Source: Ryuthela nishihirai (Eukaryota > Arthropoda > Arachnida > Araneae > Heptathelidae). From it: DNA of 64,000 nt. The DNA is taken from positions 42,602,691 through 42,666,690 of the forward strand of contig JAWZYU010000025.1 in assembly GCA_038380435.1 (NCBI GenBank), in the 5' to 3' direction. Position numbers and translations under genes: made by a program. Shown here piece after piece: positions 1 to 11,404 of this stretch (positions are counted from its first letter, which is position 1; each line of letters opens with the position of its first letter). The notes beneath the pieces were generated by a model. That model was given only the letters and a program-made list of their open reading frames with translations. It ran no database searches and was not told the origin of the DNA.

Positions 1-715
1 TATTCCAAATTTCAGTCATCCATGTGGTAACCGAAACATTTCTAGCTACGATTTTATTTCGTCTACCCTTGGGGATTTATGTAGTTTAAGTTTAGAAATA
101 GCCAAAATAACTTCAGATTGTGTTATAGGGCCAACATTAAAGCCACCAATGCATCTATCATCATTACAAACAATGGGAGAACTAACCACATTGTTTAAAA
201 CATCACTGAAATGCTCAGCCCTGACAGAAATGCATAGCCATGACAGAATCACTGAAATGCATAGCCATGACACATAACTGAAATGCATAGCCATGACAGA
301 ATCCTCACCTTCTTATAACCTTACCTTGTTTATCCTTCAATCCCTGTATACCTGTCCATTTCCTACCACACAAAACATTAACTATATGGTACAGCTCTCT
401 GCTGCTGTGTTGTCTAACTGGTTCCTCAACTTTGTGAGCCAACCCATCAAGCCAAAGATTCTTATCAGCAGCAACTGATCCTTTACACGTTTATTAAGCT
501 CTCTGTAATTCTTTCTGTTAGGACTAGTAGGGTATTGATTAAGGACATTCCCGCAGTTCTTTCTTTCTGAAATGAGCTCAAGTGCCTTATCATTCAAATA
601 ATTCTCTGCTCCTTTTGTTCCTAAAAGAGTACTGTTAGTTTCAAGAAAAGCCTGTACCATGACTGCCATAATGATTAACCTATTATGGTAAGCTTTAGCT
701 GCAAATGGGTCTTTC
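1..715 (-). mobile_element. RTE-like LINE fragment (ORF2, linker before the reverse transcriptase)
   Basis: The minus strand encodes broken pieces, at about 294-46 and 669-382, that match the plus-strand LINE at 61130-61800 almost residue for residue. Shared stretches include LETNSTLLGTKGAENYL and VGPITQSEVILAISKLKLH. In that LINE this section lies between endonuclease and reverse transcriptase. The fragment is cut by the window edge and has frameshifts and a small local duplication near 230-300, where the AAATGCATAGCCATGACA motif repeats. It is a dead copy. Clade assignment to RTE/CR1-like rests on the style of the related copy, not on a tree. Confidence 0.75.
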
Positions 716-1380
716 AGAGCTTCGGCAATAGAGATCAGAAATAAAAGGAATCTTCAGATCCAGTGTCACGTTTGAGGTCAAATGGGGGTTGTAGACGGTA
801 TAGAAGTAGTGAAGGTATTTGTTAAAGTTGTGGAGATGATGAACGATTTGTTGTCAAAGGCAACGTTTCGTTACGCTGCATTGTAATTGGGGAGATCCTA
901 TCACACCTCCATGGCACAGTGGACTATCGAGGAGGGAGAAAAGTTGTTTTAAAACGAAGACGAAATCTGATAGCTTTCTGGCCAATATTTTGATTTTTAA
1001 AGAGGATTTTTTTTTTAATTTCGGCAGCTTTCCTATACGAATAATATAAGATAAGAAGAGAGCTATATATAATATAAGAGAGAAGCTATCTGTATAAGAA
1101 CATAGTATTAAACTCCAGAGCCAACGAGCAGAGAATACTATAGTAGAATACGGTGCTGCATATTCGTCAAAAGATAACTAACATTGTAGCATAAAATGAT
1201 GCTACAAACTGCTTCAAAAACTAACGAGTGAAGGAATGCCGTGACAAAATATGCTGTTACAATTTATCAAAAGTAACGAGCAACGACTCTGCTTCGAACT
1301 TCTCATGGGGTTACAAAGAGAGAGGGTACACTGAAATTCTCAGGGAATTGAAAAGCAGCGAAGGCAGTATAGCAGAAGAT
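716..1380. other. No gene seen
   Basis: AT-rich sequence with a T-run near 1005-1018 and AATATAAGA-type repeats near 1040-1085. I see no coding signal or recognisable repeat family. The last 12 bases (1369-1380) are the left target-site duplication of the next SINE. Confidence 0.5.
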
Positions 1381-1772
1381 TTTTTGGGTTGGGTTGTTTT
1401 ATCTCTGAGCGGCACTTTTTTTGCACACCATGGGCTAAATGGCCAGGTCACATGGACCCCGAAGGCTCAGAGAAGGTTGGGGGAGGGGACCCACTGGAAC
1501 AGCTGTTGGGAGACAGATGGTAGCCCCCCGTCAAGGCCATCCAGCGTGTTCTTTAACGTGCACAGTGTATGGCTCTCCCGCACAAGGGGCCACGGCTTAA
1601 CGTCCCATCCGACGGACGGTGGCCTTTCCAAGCCCATCGGTGTCCCCTACTGACCGTGGGCAGGGCGGGGAATTTTGCGGAGATAAATCTCAACGCTGAC
1701 CCAACTGGGACTCCAACCTGGGAACTACAGATTACGAGCCTGGCGCGCTACCGACTGAGCCACCCCCGACCC
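1381..1772 (-). mobile_element. SINE-A copy, full length, with 12-bp target duplication
   Basis: Full-length member of the commonest family here. Read on the minus strand it has a tRNA-like head (box A TGGCTCAGTCGG, a box B-like GGTTGGAGTCCCA), a conserved central body around GGATGGGACGTTAAGCC, and a tail ending GGTAAAACAACCCAACCC (here with one change). ATAGCAGAAGAT flanks it at 1369-1380 and 1773-1784, which shows insertion by retrotransposition. The head-plus-body layout fits RNA polymerase III SINEs with a conserved central domain. I cannot say which named domain without a library. Confidence 0.9.
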
Positions 1773-1840
1773 ATAGCAGAAGATGATGCTGCAAATAAGT
1801 CGAGAATTGAGGAGCAGAAAATCTGTACAGAAAAATTATA

Positions 1841-2412
1841 AATACCCCCTCAAGTAGCTGCTTGCCACTGAGGGGGCGGGGGTGGCTCAGTCGGTAGCGC
1901 GCCAGGCTCGTAATCTGTAGTTCCCAGGTTCGAGTCCCAGTTGGATCAGCGTTGAGATTTATCTCCGCAAAATTCCCCGCCCTGCCCACGGTCAGTAGGG
2001 GACACCGATGGGCTTGGAAAGGCCGCCGTCCGTCGGATGGAACGTTAAGCCGTGACCTCATGTGAGGAATAGCCATATCCTGTGCACGTTAAAGAACACG
2101 CTGGGTGGCCTTGACGGGAGGCTACCATCTGTCTCCCAACAGCTGTTCCAGTGGGTCCCCTCCCCCAACCTTCTCTGAGCCTTCGGGGTCCATGTGACCT
2201 GGCCATTTAGCACATTGTGTGCAAAAAAGTGCCGCTCAGAGGTAAAACAACCCAACCCTTGCCACAGAGGTCTGACAGTTTATAAGCCATAGTAGAAGGT
2301 CTGTGAGGTTCTCAGGACCTCAACAGAAGAACAACACGAACATCCATGCCTTACCCGGGGCTCGAACCCAGATCCCTTAGATCAGTAGCCAAGTGCGCTA
2401 ACCACTCGGCCA
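1841..2412 (-). mobile_element. SINE-B copy split by SINE-A
   Basis: Two parts of one SINE-B lie at 1841-1868 and 2258-2412. On the minus strand the head is tRNA-like (GGCCGAGTGGTTAGCGC, then GGGTTCGAGCCCCGGG), and the body ends GGCAAGCAGCTACTTGAGGG. The body is interrupted by a SINE-A whose target duplication CTTGCCAC comes from the SINE-B itself. This SINE-B is therefore older than that SINE-A. Confidence 0.85.
1869..2257 (+). mobile_element. SINE-A copy nested in SINE-B
   Basis: Complete plus-strand SINE-A, from GGGCGGGGGTGGCTCAGTCGG to ACAACCCAACC. It is flanked by CTTGCCAC at 1861-1868 and 2258-2265. It differs slightly from other copies, for example TTGGATCAGCG for CTGGGTCAGCG. Confidence 0.9.
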
Positions 2413-2449
2413 TTTACGAACTTCAAAAGTTGACGAGCAGATAAAAAAT

Positions 2450-2865
2450 AATAAATAAATACCCCCTTCAAGCAGCTGCTTGCCACAGAGGTCTGACAGG
2501 AGCCTGTCAGTTTATATGCCATAGTAGAAGGTCCGAGAGGATGGCAGGACCTCAGGAACGTGTACAGCAACTGTACACGCTCCAGTTACCGTTCACAGCA
2601 AACTGGAGCGTGTGCAGTTACTGCACACGCTCCAGTTTGCTGTGAACGGTAACTGCACACGCTCAATATTTCTGTGAGTGGGCCCACACGATCCAGGTTT
2701 TTGTGAGCTCACACGATCCAATGTAAATAAAATAAATACCCCCTCAAGCAGCTGCTTGCCACAGAGGTCTGACAGGAGCCTGTCAGTTTATATGCCATAG
2801 TAGGAGATCTGATAGGATGGCAGGACCTCAGCAGAAAAACGACACACACATCCATGCCTAATCCA
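2450..2865 (-). mobile_element. Composite SINE-B with internal hairpin module
   Basis: On the minus strand this reads SINE-B body, then a spacer with ACATTGGATCGTGTGAGC, then a long inverted-repeat hairpin (about 2577-2710, arms around GTTCACAGCAAACTGGAGCG), then a second SINE-B body. The tRNA head is missing here: the sequence diverges after ATGCCTAATCC. The same order recurs at 7435, 14413, 19245 and, truncated, 11113. Confidence 0.85.
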
Positions 2866-3735
2866 CGTGCTAGAAACCTTTCAGGAATGAACGAATAGAA
2901 AGCGTGATATGATATAACTTAAAAATTGTAATGAGCTAAAGGTAATATAAATAATACTTAAAATAATGAAGTGCATGCTAAAAAACTCATCTGGTTATGA
3001 TTTTGGGATAAAAGGAAAGCTTGTATAGAGAAGAATGGTCAGGACTTGAAATGTAGTAGGGGACAAAACCGAGATGCGATTCACTGAGATTGCTGATGGA
3101 AAGCAGAGAGCACAGCCTAGCGATCAGATGCTGTCGTTACACATCGCAGTAAATGGAATGCTGTCGACGATTGGGGATGATGCACGATCCCTGCGCTGCT
3201 CCCCACGCCCAGCTCGGTCGTTGCGGTGCCGGGCAGATGGATGGCCAGTCGTTGGGGAGCAGTAACGCTATCCGCTGGCTGTGTGCTTTCGTGGTACATG
3301 GCCGAGTCTCGTAATCACTGGCAAATATTAGAGTGACTCAGGCAAATGCACTGAATGGATTGAGGTGGAAAAACGTTTCGTAAAACCTTTGTAAAGTGCT
3401 TTGGGGACGGATGAGTTTTGGCTAAATTCCGATTTGGAGATGATAGAATAGAAATAGTTGTCTTCCGTAGTTAGTGAATTTGGCAAATAATTTAGTGACT
3501 GGCTATGAAAATGAAGGCACATTTTTGGGGAATAAAACTGCAGAATATAGATAGAGCGTTTACCGACGAGGAATTTAAAAAGAGATTATGTTTGAGCAAA
3601 TCAGTTTTTAATACAGCAAAACATAACATTTCTCTTTTTCTGTGGTAGAACCGGTAGGGTAAGGAATGGACGTTTATCGCGTTATCTTTCTGCAAGTCTT
3701 ACGTGTCTCACAAATTTTCTCTGTTACATAACGTA
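2866..3735. other. No gene seen; short GC-richer patch at 3070-3300
   Basis: Mostly AT-rich. The segment 3070-3300 is richer in GC and CpG than its surroundings, but I see no splice-flanked exon, known protein or repeat in it. Open frames of about 60 codons on both strands overlap and look fortuitous. Confidence 0.4.
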
Positions 3736-3747
3736 TTATAATCAGGG

Positions 3748-4142
3748 AAGGTTGGGTTGTTTTACCTCTGAGCACCAATTTTTTGCACACCATGGGCTAA
3801 ATGGCCAGGTCACATGGACCCCGAAGGTTCAGAGAAGGTTTGGGGAGGGAACCCACTGTAACAGCTGTTGGGAGACAGATGGCAGCCTCCCGTCAAGGCC
3901 ATCCAGCGTGTTCTAGCATGCATCCATCCAGCATGCACAGGGTATGACTCTCCAGTACACGGAGCCACGGCTTAACGTCCCATCCGACGGACGGCGGCCT
4001 TTCCAAGCCCATCGGTGTCCCCTACTGACCGTGGGCAGGGCGCGGAATTTTGCGGAGATAAATCTCAACGCTGACCCAGCTGGGACTCGAACTTGGAAAC
4101 TACAGATTACGAGCCGTGAGCACTACCGACTGAGCCACCCCC
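3748..4142 (-). mobile_element. SINE-A copy with 12-bp target duplication
   Basis: Minus-strand SINE-A with head at 4142 and tail at 3748. TTATAATCAGGG flanks it at 3736-3747 and 4143-4154. It has a small internal duplication near 3900-3945 (CATCCAGCGTG / CATCCAGCATG) and a degenerate head. Confidence 0.9.
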
Positions 4143-4427
4143 TTATAATCAGGGCAGGCGAAGTCGATTTTTAGCACTCCCTCCCATTGCCATTGTTAAT
4201 AGAGGAGCGGGATATAGGATTAAAATAATACAATTAATGTTTCTAACACAATTAGCAATACAAATTTATAAAAAAAATAAGGAAAATATATTTTTCTAAA
4301 TGTTTCTTCGAGTCACGAGATAGTGCCCAATCAGCCGGTATCTCGAGCAGACCCTGATTATATTAATAGTCTTCTGTGAAATCTCTGTGGCAATCAGTTG
4401 CTTGGGGGGGATGAGTTATACCTTCAC

Positions 4428-5010
4428 CATTCCAGCGGCTGAGTGGTTAGCATGCTTGGCAGAGGATGAAAAGAATCTGGGTTCGAGCATGGATATTTCT
4501 TTCATGTGTTGTCTCGTGGCATTCAATATAAGCTGCTGCAGATTTCGATTAATTTGGCATCTTCGTCAGTTTCGAATACGCAATTTACAGGCCGAAAGAG
4601 TTGAGTTGGGTTGTTTTACCTCTGAGCGGCACTTTTTGCACACCATGGGCTAATTGGCCAGGTCACATGGACCCCGAAGGCTCAGAGAAGGTTGGGGGAG
4701 GAGACCCACTGGAACAGCTGTTGGGAGACAGATGGTAGCCTCCCGTCAAGGCCATCCAACGTGTTCTTTAACGTGCACAGGGTATGGCTCTCCCGCACAC
4801 GGAGCCACGGCTTAACGTCCCATCCGACGGACGGCGGCCTTTCCAAGCCCATCGGTGTCCCCTACTGACCGTGGGCAGGGCGCGGAATTTTGCGGAGATA
4901 AATCTCAACGCTGACCCAGCTGGGACTCGAACCTGGGAACTACAGATTACGAGCCTGGCGCGCTACCGACTGAGCCACCCCCGCCCCCAGGCCGAAAGAG
5001 ACAAAACAAA
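4428..5010 (+). mobile_element. SINE-C copy split by SINE-A
   Basis: A third tRNA-derived family. It has a head resembling box A (GGCTGAGTGGTTAGCATGC) at about 4437-4455, a box B-like GGGTTCGAGC at about 4480, then a body through GTTTCGAATACGCAATTTAC. The parts 4428-4600 and 4988-5010 were separated by a SINE-A insertion. A second copy at 6353-6496 shares about 140 bp, which supports a repeat family. Confidence 0.7.
4601..4987 (-). mobile_element. SINE-A copy nested in SINE-C
   Basis: Full-length minus-strand SINE-A. The 13-bp target duplication CAGGCCGAAAGAG at 4588-4600 and 4988-5000 is derived from SINE-C, so SINE-A activity post-dates this SINE-C copy. Confidence 0.9.
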
Positions 5011-5590
5011 TTAAGAATTTATTTTGATGCTACCACATGAAACCCGTCGAAATTCCCGCGATTATTTTCATTTGAATAAACTTGCAGTTAAATATTTAAG
5101 AAACTATTTTTATTCATTTTTAATTTTTTTTTCTTTTTTAAAACTTTATTCAAAGTCAGTAATCTTCTAAATCATCTATCACGTTATCATCACACAAAAG
5201 TTCTCTAATTACCATGGGCATGGGGGGGGCAATTGCATCCCCATAACCAATTTTATTTACATACATATATTTTATTTACGGTACTCATATTCTTCGGCGT
5301 ATATTTCCAATTTCCCTAACTTGCCAATTTTTTATGTAATTTCTGTACAACTATTTTTTCAGACTTGAGCCTAAAATATAATTCCTACATCGGGAAGTTC
5401 CGGAGCAGCCTTCACGTTTTTCCTCCCTTTTCAAAAATGAATTCGGCTTTAATCGGAGATGATACCGCGGATGATACAAAGACATTTGGATGAATTCACA
5501 TTTTAATTGAAGAGCCCAAACACGAAGAACCTTAAAAAAAAGTGCTACTTAACACATTACGTAATGCTGGAGGAGTTTCGCCACGCATTA
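5011..5590. other. No gene seen
   Basis: AT-rich stretch with T- and G-runs. Nothing recognisable. Confidence 0.5.
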
Positions 5591-7110
5591 TGGGATGTTT
5601 GGTATTGTGTGCTCAGTGCATCCTACTCCCCATTTTCTGTGCCTTTTAGAAACACTATTCGCTAATCTGTAATTACGCATACGAGCAGTATGACCAAACC
5701 AAAGCAGTCTCTTTTTTGCACAATATGCTGCCCAAAAGAGGTTGCAAATTCCATCTAACCTCGTCGTTACTTACAAGGTCAATTAGCTGATGTCCAAGAA
5801 ACTGTGTGAACATCTAAAATGAAAGGCATCATTAAATCAAATCAAATTTCTAGTAATCCTGTTTACAAAGGGTCCAAGTTTCACTGCCGTGTCTAACCCT
5901 AGAAAAAAACAAATTATTTTGCAGTCTAAATTTAGTTCAGTGTCAATACCTATTTTTCCATACACAGTCTACATAGATTCTTAAAAGATCTAGCAGCAAT
6001 ACCTATTCTTCTGTTTAGCTCATGACGAACATCGGGGGTATCCGTTAAACAGTTCCCTAGATAATTAAACTGAGATACTTGCTCAAGAGAACCAATTTTC
6101 ATCACTTTAATTTTGTCTCTGTTTATCACCAAACCTACTCTATTACCAGTTTCATCAACAGCTCTAATAAAAGAGTTCATCTCATCATCATTATTTGCCA
6201 AAAGGGCAAAATGATCTAAATCAGAAATTTTCAAATATCTATACCATTTGCGAACAAAATCTTCCCTTTACAGAGAATTCCACATGGCATAATCAATAAC
6301 CAAGCTAAAGAGAAAAGGAGACAAAATGCACCCTTGTTGAGAGAGATGGCAAAAGATGAAAAGAATCTGGGTTCGAGCATGGATATTTCTTTCATGTGTT
6401 GTCTCGTGGCATTCAATATAGGCTGCTGCACGTTTCGATTAATTTTGCACGTTCGTCAGTTTCGAATACGCAATTTACAGGCCGAAAGAGACAAACATTA
6501 CCAGAAGTAATGCTAATCCAATTGCTACAAGCTTTACCAATTCACACACAAGACTCGGTGTTATTATAGAGAGCTTTCATTATGTTAACTAACTTGTCTG
6601 GTATGCCATACAATCTCATAATCAACCACAAATTATGATGATCAACAAAAAAGTCAAAGGCTTTTTTTGAAATCAACAAAGCTAGCAACCAAATGTTTCT
6701 GAAACTCTAAACATTTCTCAAGAATCTGCCTGAGTGAAAATATCTGATCCACACATCCCCTACCACTTCTGAATCCACATTGCTCATCACGCAATTGCCT
6801 GTCAACCAGATTCTTAATTCTATTAAGCACAATCAATGGAAAGAACTTTACCTGGAACAGAGAGTAGGCTGATACCTCTATAGTTATCACAAGAACTGCG
6901 ATCACCTTTCTTAAAAACGGGGAAAATAATAGCTCTGGTAAAAATCCTTAAGAAATTGCTTCTATCATTAAATTTATTTAAAATTTCAGTCAGCCATGTG
7001 GCAACAAAAGCATTACCATAACTAAGCATTTCAGTAGAAATTTCAGCTACCCCTGGAATTTATGCAGTTTTAATTCAGAGACAGCCAAAGTAACAGTAAC
7101 TAATATAACT
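5591..7110 (-). mobile_element. RTE-like LINE fragment (reverse transcriptase to 3' end)
   Basis: The minus strand encodes reverse transcriptase pieces in order. At about 7029-6823 is the FKKGDRSSCDNYRGISLL motif, and at about 6790-6650 a block with CGFRSGRGCVDQIF and FVDFKK (cf. motif A). At 6234-5950 is the thumb/connection segment with FNYLGNCLTDTPDVRHELNRRIGIA. The 3' part at 5600-5720 matches the 3' end of the plus-strand LINE near 63040. Several frameshifts and a SINE-C insertion (6353-6496) make it inactive. Same family as 1-715 and 59655-63300. Confidence 0.8.
6353..6496 (+). mobile_element. SINE-C copy (head-truncated) inside the LINE
   Basis: Shares GATGAAAAGAATCTGGGTTC through AGGCCGAAAGAGACAAA with the copy at 4428. 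It starts after the box A region and interrupts the minus-strand LINE coding sequence. Confidence 0.7.
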
Positions 7111-7434
7111 TAGCTTAACCGAATGCATTAACTGCACATCTAATGAAAACAATATAAATTATCGCGTTCGCTGACATCTATGATAATAACCTGAGAAGCC
7201 TTTTTGCCTTCTTTTTTCGTATATTTTCCATTTGCGCTGCAATTGCCATGGTGAAAATGATGCATTATGGAATTGTTTACAATTAGGTATAGAATATTTC
7301 GCCCATATCCAACAGGTTGAAACATGTGAAAATTATCTTTAAATCACATTAGTAGTAGCTGTTTTTGGCACCACAATAATTTGTTCCGTTTTTTACAATA
7401 TATTGAGTGTATTAACTATATCTTATTATCTTCG

Positions 7435-7917
7435 GCCGTCCCGTGGCCGAGTGGTTAGCGCGCTTGGCTACTGATCTACGGGACCTGGGTTCGAGCCCCG
7501 GGTAAGGCATGGATGTTCGTGTTGTTTTCTGCTGAGGTCCTGCCATCGTCTCAGATCTTCTACTGTGGCATATAAACTGACAGGCTCCTGTCAGACCTCT
7601 GTGGCAAGCAGCTGCTTGAGGGGGTATTTATTTTATTTACATTGGATCGTGTGAGCTCACAAAAACCTGGATCGTGTGCACCCACTCACAGAAATATTGA
7701 GCGTGTGCAGTTACCGTTCACAGCAAACTGGAGCGTGTGCAGTAACTGCACACGCTCCAGTTTGCTGTGAACGGTAACTGGAGCGTGTACAGTTGCTGTA
7801 CACGTTCCTGAGGTCCTGCCATCCTCTCAGACCTTCTACTATGGCATATAAACTGACAGGCTCGTGTCAGACCACTGTGGCAAGCAGCTGCTTGAAGGGG
7901 TATTTATTTTTATTATT
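7435..7917 (+). mobile_element. Composite SINE-B (head, body, hairpin, body) with target duplication
   Basis: The most complete composite copy. The tRNA-like head has GGCCGAGTGGTTAGCGCGC and GGGTTCGAGCCCCGGG. The first body ends GAGGGGGTATTTATT and is followed by ACATTGGATCGTGTGAGC. The hairpin at about 7690-7800 has arms GCAAACTGGAGCG / CGCTCCAGTTTGC, and a second body follows. TTATTATCTTCG precedes it and recurs right after it (7916-7927). The whole composite therefore appears to have moved as one unit. Confidence 0.85.
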
Positions 7918-7927
7918 ATTATCTTCG

Positions 7928-8895
7928 AGTATATAAACAACTTACGTAGCTATTAGGAACCGATTTCTAATCTTTTGGCAGCGGCTGGGATAGTATCCAT
8001 CCCCCAACATTTTCGCTCTTCTGATAAACATACATAATTTTCTTCCACTGCAAGATACAAAACATTGTACCCTATTTTACTATTTATTGTTTATAATAAT
8101 AATAAATATTATGAGTTTAATTTAATAAAAATTAATTTTTCCTCCTACAGTTTTAAGTACGGTGACCATTCGTTCTAAATTTTAGAGGACAGTCCTATAT
8201 TTTTGTGCAATGTCTTATATATGTTTTAAAAAAAAAATTAGAAGTACTTTTTTATTCTATATTTTTTGTTCTGTCCTTTAAAAGTTCTATATTTTTGATA
8301 CCAAATTAAATTATTGTCTTTACACTAATTTTTATAAATTCTTTTTACTATTGATGACAGTGAGGAATTAATAACACATAACTATAATGTCTATAACTTG
8401 GAATTATTTAATTCTGCTAAATTACTAAATAATTCTTGTAATGGTGTGGATTTTTGATAAATTGAAAGTTATTTTATGAGATCTTTGTTGTTTTTTATTT
8501 TTTTTGGTTTTTTTTTTTTGCTTTTGAAATAAAATGTAACACGCATATTTATATATATCATTTGTTATTTATTTCATTTTAAAATTTTTTTGTATATTTA
8601 CCAATTCCGAAGATGACTTTGCTAGACATGGCATAAATTGAACAGAATCATGACAAAATTTGTCGAACAAATAGTATTAAAGAAAAAAATTCCCGAAATA
8701 TATTATTTTAATGTGTCCTATATTTTCAAAATAAAAAATGGTCGCCGTAGTTATAAGGTATCAACCTCGGTGCTATCAGTATTTCAATTAGAATGCCGGA
8801 ATCGATTAGATCGAGGACAGGGATATTTTTTCCGTTAATTGCCAGGCTCGGTCCTCTATGCTTCATAAGTAATCTCTTTTAAAAAGAGCACATGG
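7928..8895. other. No gene seen; very AT-rich
   Basis: Long T- and A-runs, with repeated wording around TCTATATTTTT at 8200-8300. An open frame at 8638-8838 has low-complexity composition and no recognisable domain. Confidence 0.5.
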
Positions 8896-8899
8896 CATG

Positions 8900-9287
8900 G
8901 GTTGGGTTGTTTTACCTCTGAGCGGCACTTTTTTGCACACTATGGGCTAAATGGCCAGGTCACAAGGACCCCGAAGGCTCAGAGAAGGTTAGGGAAGGGG
9001 ACCCACTGGAACAGCTGTTGGGAGACAGATGGTAGCCTCCCGTCAAGGACATCCAGCGTGTTCTTTAACGTGCACAGGGTACGGCTCTACCGCCCACGCC
9101 CACGGCTTAACGTCCCATCCGACGGACGGCGGCGTTTCCAAGCCCATCGGTGTCCCCTACTGACCGTGGGCAGGGCGGGGAATTTTGCGGAGATAAATCT
9201 CAAAGCTGACCCAGCTGGGACTCGAACCTGGGAACTACAGATATTACGAGCCTGGCGCGCTACCGACTAAGCCACCCCGCCCCGCAG
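8900..9287 (-). mobile_element. SINE-A copy
   Basis: Full-length minus-strand SINE-A flanked by ATGGCATG at 8892-8899 and 9288-9295. Confidence 0.85.
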
Positions 9288-9454
9288 ATGGCATGAATGG
9301 TTAGCGTAGGGATGAAGCCAATTGCTACCAATCACAATAACAATTACGGAGGCTATGCACAAATAAAACTATCCCTCAATTGGCACTCAAAGATTTAAGA
9401 AGATCTGTGCAGAATTTTTTTTTTCTTATATTGTCAGTGGTTTTCAATTAAGTA

Positions 9455-9670
9455 CAGTCGCTCAAAAAAATATCCGAACACTATGGTTGATTACAGAATT
9501 CAGAAAAAATATCTAGCAACGATATTTTTAGAAACTAGTGATCTGGTAACCTTCGTGTCACGTGACACGAAAGTTGCCAGATCACTAATTTCTAAAAAAA
9601 AATCGTAGCCAGATGTTTTTTCTGAATTCTGTAATCAACCATAGCGTTCGGATACTTTTTTGAGCGACTG
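9455..9670. mobile_element. Tc1-type MITE (foldback), TA duplication
   Basis: Nearly complete inverted repeat: CAGTCGCTCAAAAAAA at the left, TTTTTTGAGCGACTG at the right, flanked by TA at 9453-9454 and 9671-9672. The centre is the palindrome CGTGTCACGTGACACG. No coding capacity. The TA target and terminal repeats fit Tc1/mariner mobilisation. Confidence 0.85.
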
Positions 9671-9899
9671 TAGGTGGTCATATTATTTTGATACCAGATC
9701 GTGTGGGCTCACTCACGGAAATATTGAGCGTGTGCTGCACACGCTCCAGTTTGCTGTACGCTCCAGATATTTTCCTGAATTCTGTAATCACGTGACACGA
9801 AGGTTGCTAGATCACTAATTTCTAAAAAAATCGCTGCCAGATATTTTTTTCTGAATTCTGTAATCAACCATGGTGTTCGGATACTTTTTTGAGCGACTG
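9671..9899. mobile_element. Hairpin module fused to half of the same MITE
   Basis: Directly abuts the previous MITE. It starts AGGTGGTCATATTATTTTGA, carries a shortened GAGCGTGTGC hairpin (about 9725-9768), then the right half of the MITE, ending GAGCGACTG plus TA. The same junction recurs in the array at 21031-21760 and at 24456-24755. Confidence 0.8.
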
Positions 9900-9902
9900 T
9901 AC

Positions 9903-10034
9903 TGTGTGCCAGTTTCATTAAGACTTGCTGATATGTCTCGGTTTTCATTTCTGTATTAATGGAATGCTTTATTAATAAAGTCACTTTTAGCTTTTTAAGG
10001 ATGTTTTTGATTCTATTTGGGTAATAAGAACTAA
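9903..10034. other. No gene seen
   Basis: Short AT-rich spacer between MITE and hAT-like element. Confidence 0.4.
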
Positions 10035-10035
10035 G

Positions 10036-10990
10036 TAAAGCCCCGCGTGGATGCGGACATCGCGGTTTATCCGCGGATATCCACCTTTAAAAGCTCTCGG
10101 CGGATAAAAATCTTAACGCAGATAGCGGATAAAATTACGGATAAAAAAATTTGATGTTATGGCGGATAAAGTCTCGTATTTGATAAGATATGCAAGAATA
10201 TGAGCAAACATTATTGGTGCCTCGACATGAGTGATTGGATTGTTTTACCTCTGAGCGGCACTTTTTTGCACACCATGGGCTAAATGGCCAGGTCACATGG
10301 ACCCCGAAGGCTCAGAGAAGGTTGGGGGAGGGGACCCACTGGAACAGCTGTTGGGAGACAGATGGTAGCCTCCCGTCAAGGCCATCCAGCGTGTTCTTTA
10401 ACGTGCACAGGGTATGTCTCTCCCGCACACGGGGCCACGGCTTAACGTCCCATCCGACGGACGGCGGCCTTTTCAAGCCCATCGGTGTCCCCTACTGACC
10501 GTGGGCAGGGCGGGGAATTTTGCGGAGATAAATCTCAACGCTGACCCAGCTGGGACTCGAACTTGGGAACTACAGATTACAAGCCTGGCGCGCTACCGAC
10601 TGAGCCACCCCCGCCCCATGACATGTGAAAAAACTACTTGAGATAATGTAAAAAAAAATCTAATTGAAAATTCAATGATGATATTCACTCAAAAAAGAAA
10701 AAAAAAAGGGCATTGGGATAAAATAAAGTCACAAGTTAAAAAAACTTATCCTATGTGATAGAAGCGATCTTTTTGCTGGCAAAGCAGAATAGAAATTCAA
10801 AAAATCAGTCGAATGAAAATTTAAATCTGGGAGATCACGAAGTTTTAGAAGAGAATTACTGGGTAATGAAAGGAATATCTTCCCATAATTTTTTTAAGTA
10901 AGCAATGTACGCGGATGCTGATAAAGTTTTGCGGATGCGGATAAAGTTTTGCGGATGCGGATAGGACTTTTACTATCCGCGCAGGGTTTT
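10036..10990. mobile_element. Non-autonomous hAT-like element split by SINE-A
   Basis: The left end reads AAAGCCCCGCGTGGATGCGG and the right end reads ATCCGCGCAGGGTTT, which are imperfect inverted repeats of each other. Subterminal GCGGAT words are repeated at both ends, including a short tandem at about 10913-10960. Such CAGGG-type ends with repeated subterminal motifs are typical of hAT elements. No transposase is present, and I could not fix an 8-bp duplication. Confidence 0.5.
10231..10617 (-). mobile_element. SINE-A copy nested in hAT-like element
   Basis: Full-length minus-strand SINE-A. GACATG lies just left of it and again just right of it (about 10619-10625). Confidence 0.85.
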
Positions 10991-11112
10991 AAACTGATGG
11001 CCTCTATCAACGATTACTAAAACGGTTTGCTGTCAAGTAAAAAGATATTAAAGAATAGAAAGAACAAATGTCTTTCGTCAATAAATAGCAGCATACAAGA
11101 GCAAATATAAAT

Positions 11113-11402
11113 AAAATAAAAACCGTTCACAGCAAACTGGAGCGTGTGCAGTTACTGCACACGCTCCAGTTTGCTGCGAACGGTAACTGCACACGCTCAA
11201 TATTTCTATGAGTGGGCCCACACGATCCAGGTCTTTGTGAGCTCACACGATCCAATGTAAATAAAATAAATACCCCCTCAAGCAGCTGCTTGCCACAGAG
11301 GTCTGACAGGAGCCTGCCAGTTTATATGCCACAGTTGAAGGTCTGAGAGGATGGCAGGACCTCAGCAGAAAAACGACACAAACAGCCATGCCTTGCCCGG
11401 GT
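11113..11402 (-). mobile_element. Truncated composite SINE-B
   Basis: On the minus strand the body (11400-11275) is followed by the ACATTGGATC spacer and by the hairpin (about 11120-11210), where the copy stops. The second body is absent. Confidence 0.8.
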
Positions 11403-11404
11403 CT

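Noticed and set aside
1228..1841. Overlapping open frames of 90-141 codons
   Set aside because: They lie in a SINE-A copy read antisense; the same peptide recurs in every SINE-A.
1895..1945. tRNA gene-like boxes A and B in SINE-A, SINE-B and SINE-C
   Set aside because: They occur in many copies fused to non-tRNA bodies with target duplications, so they are SINE heads and not tRNA genes.
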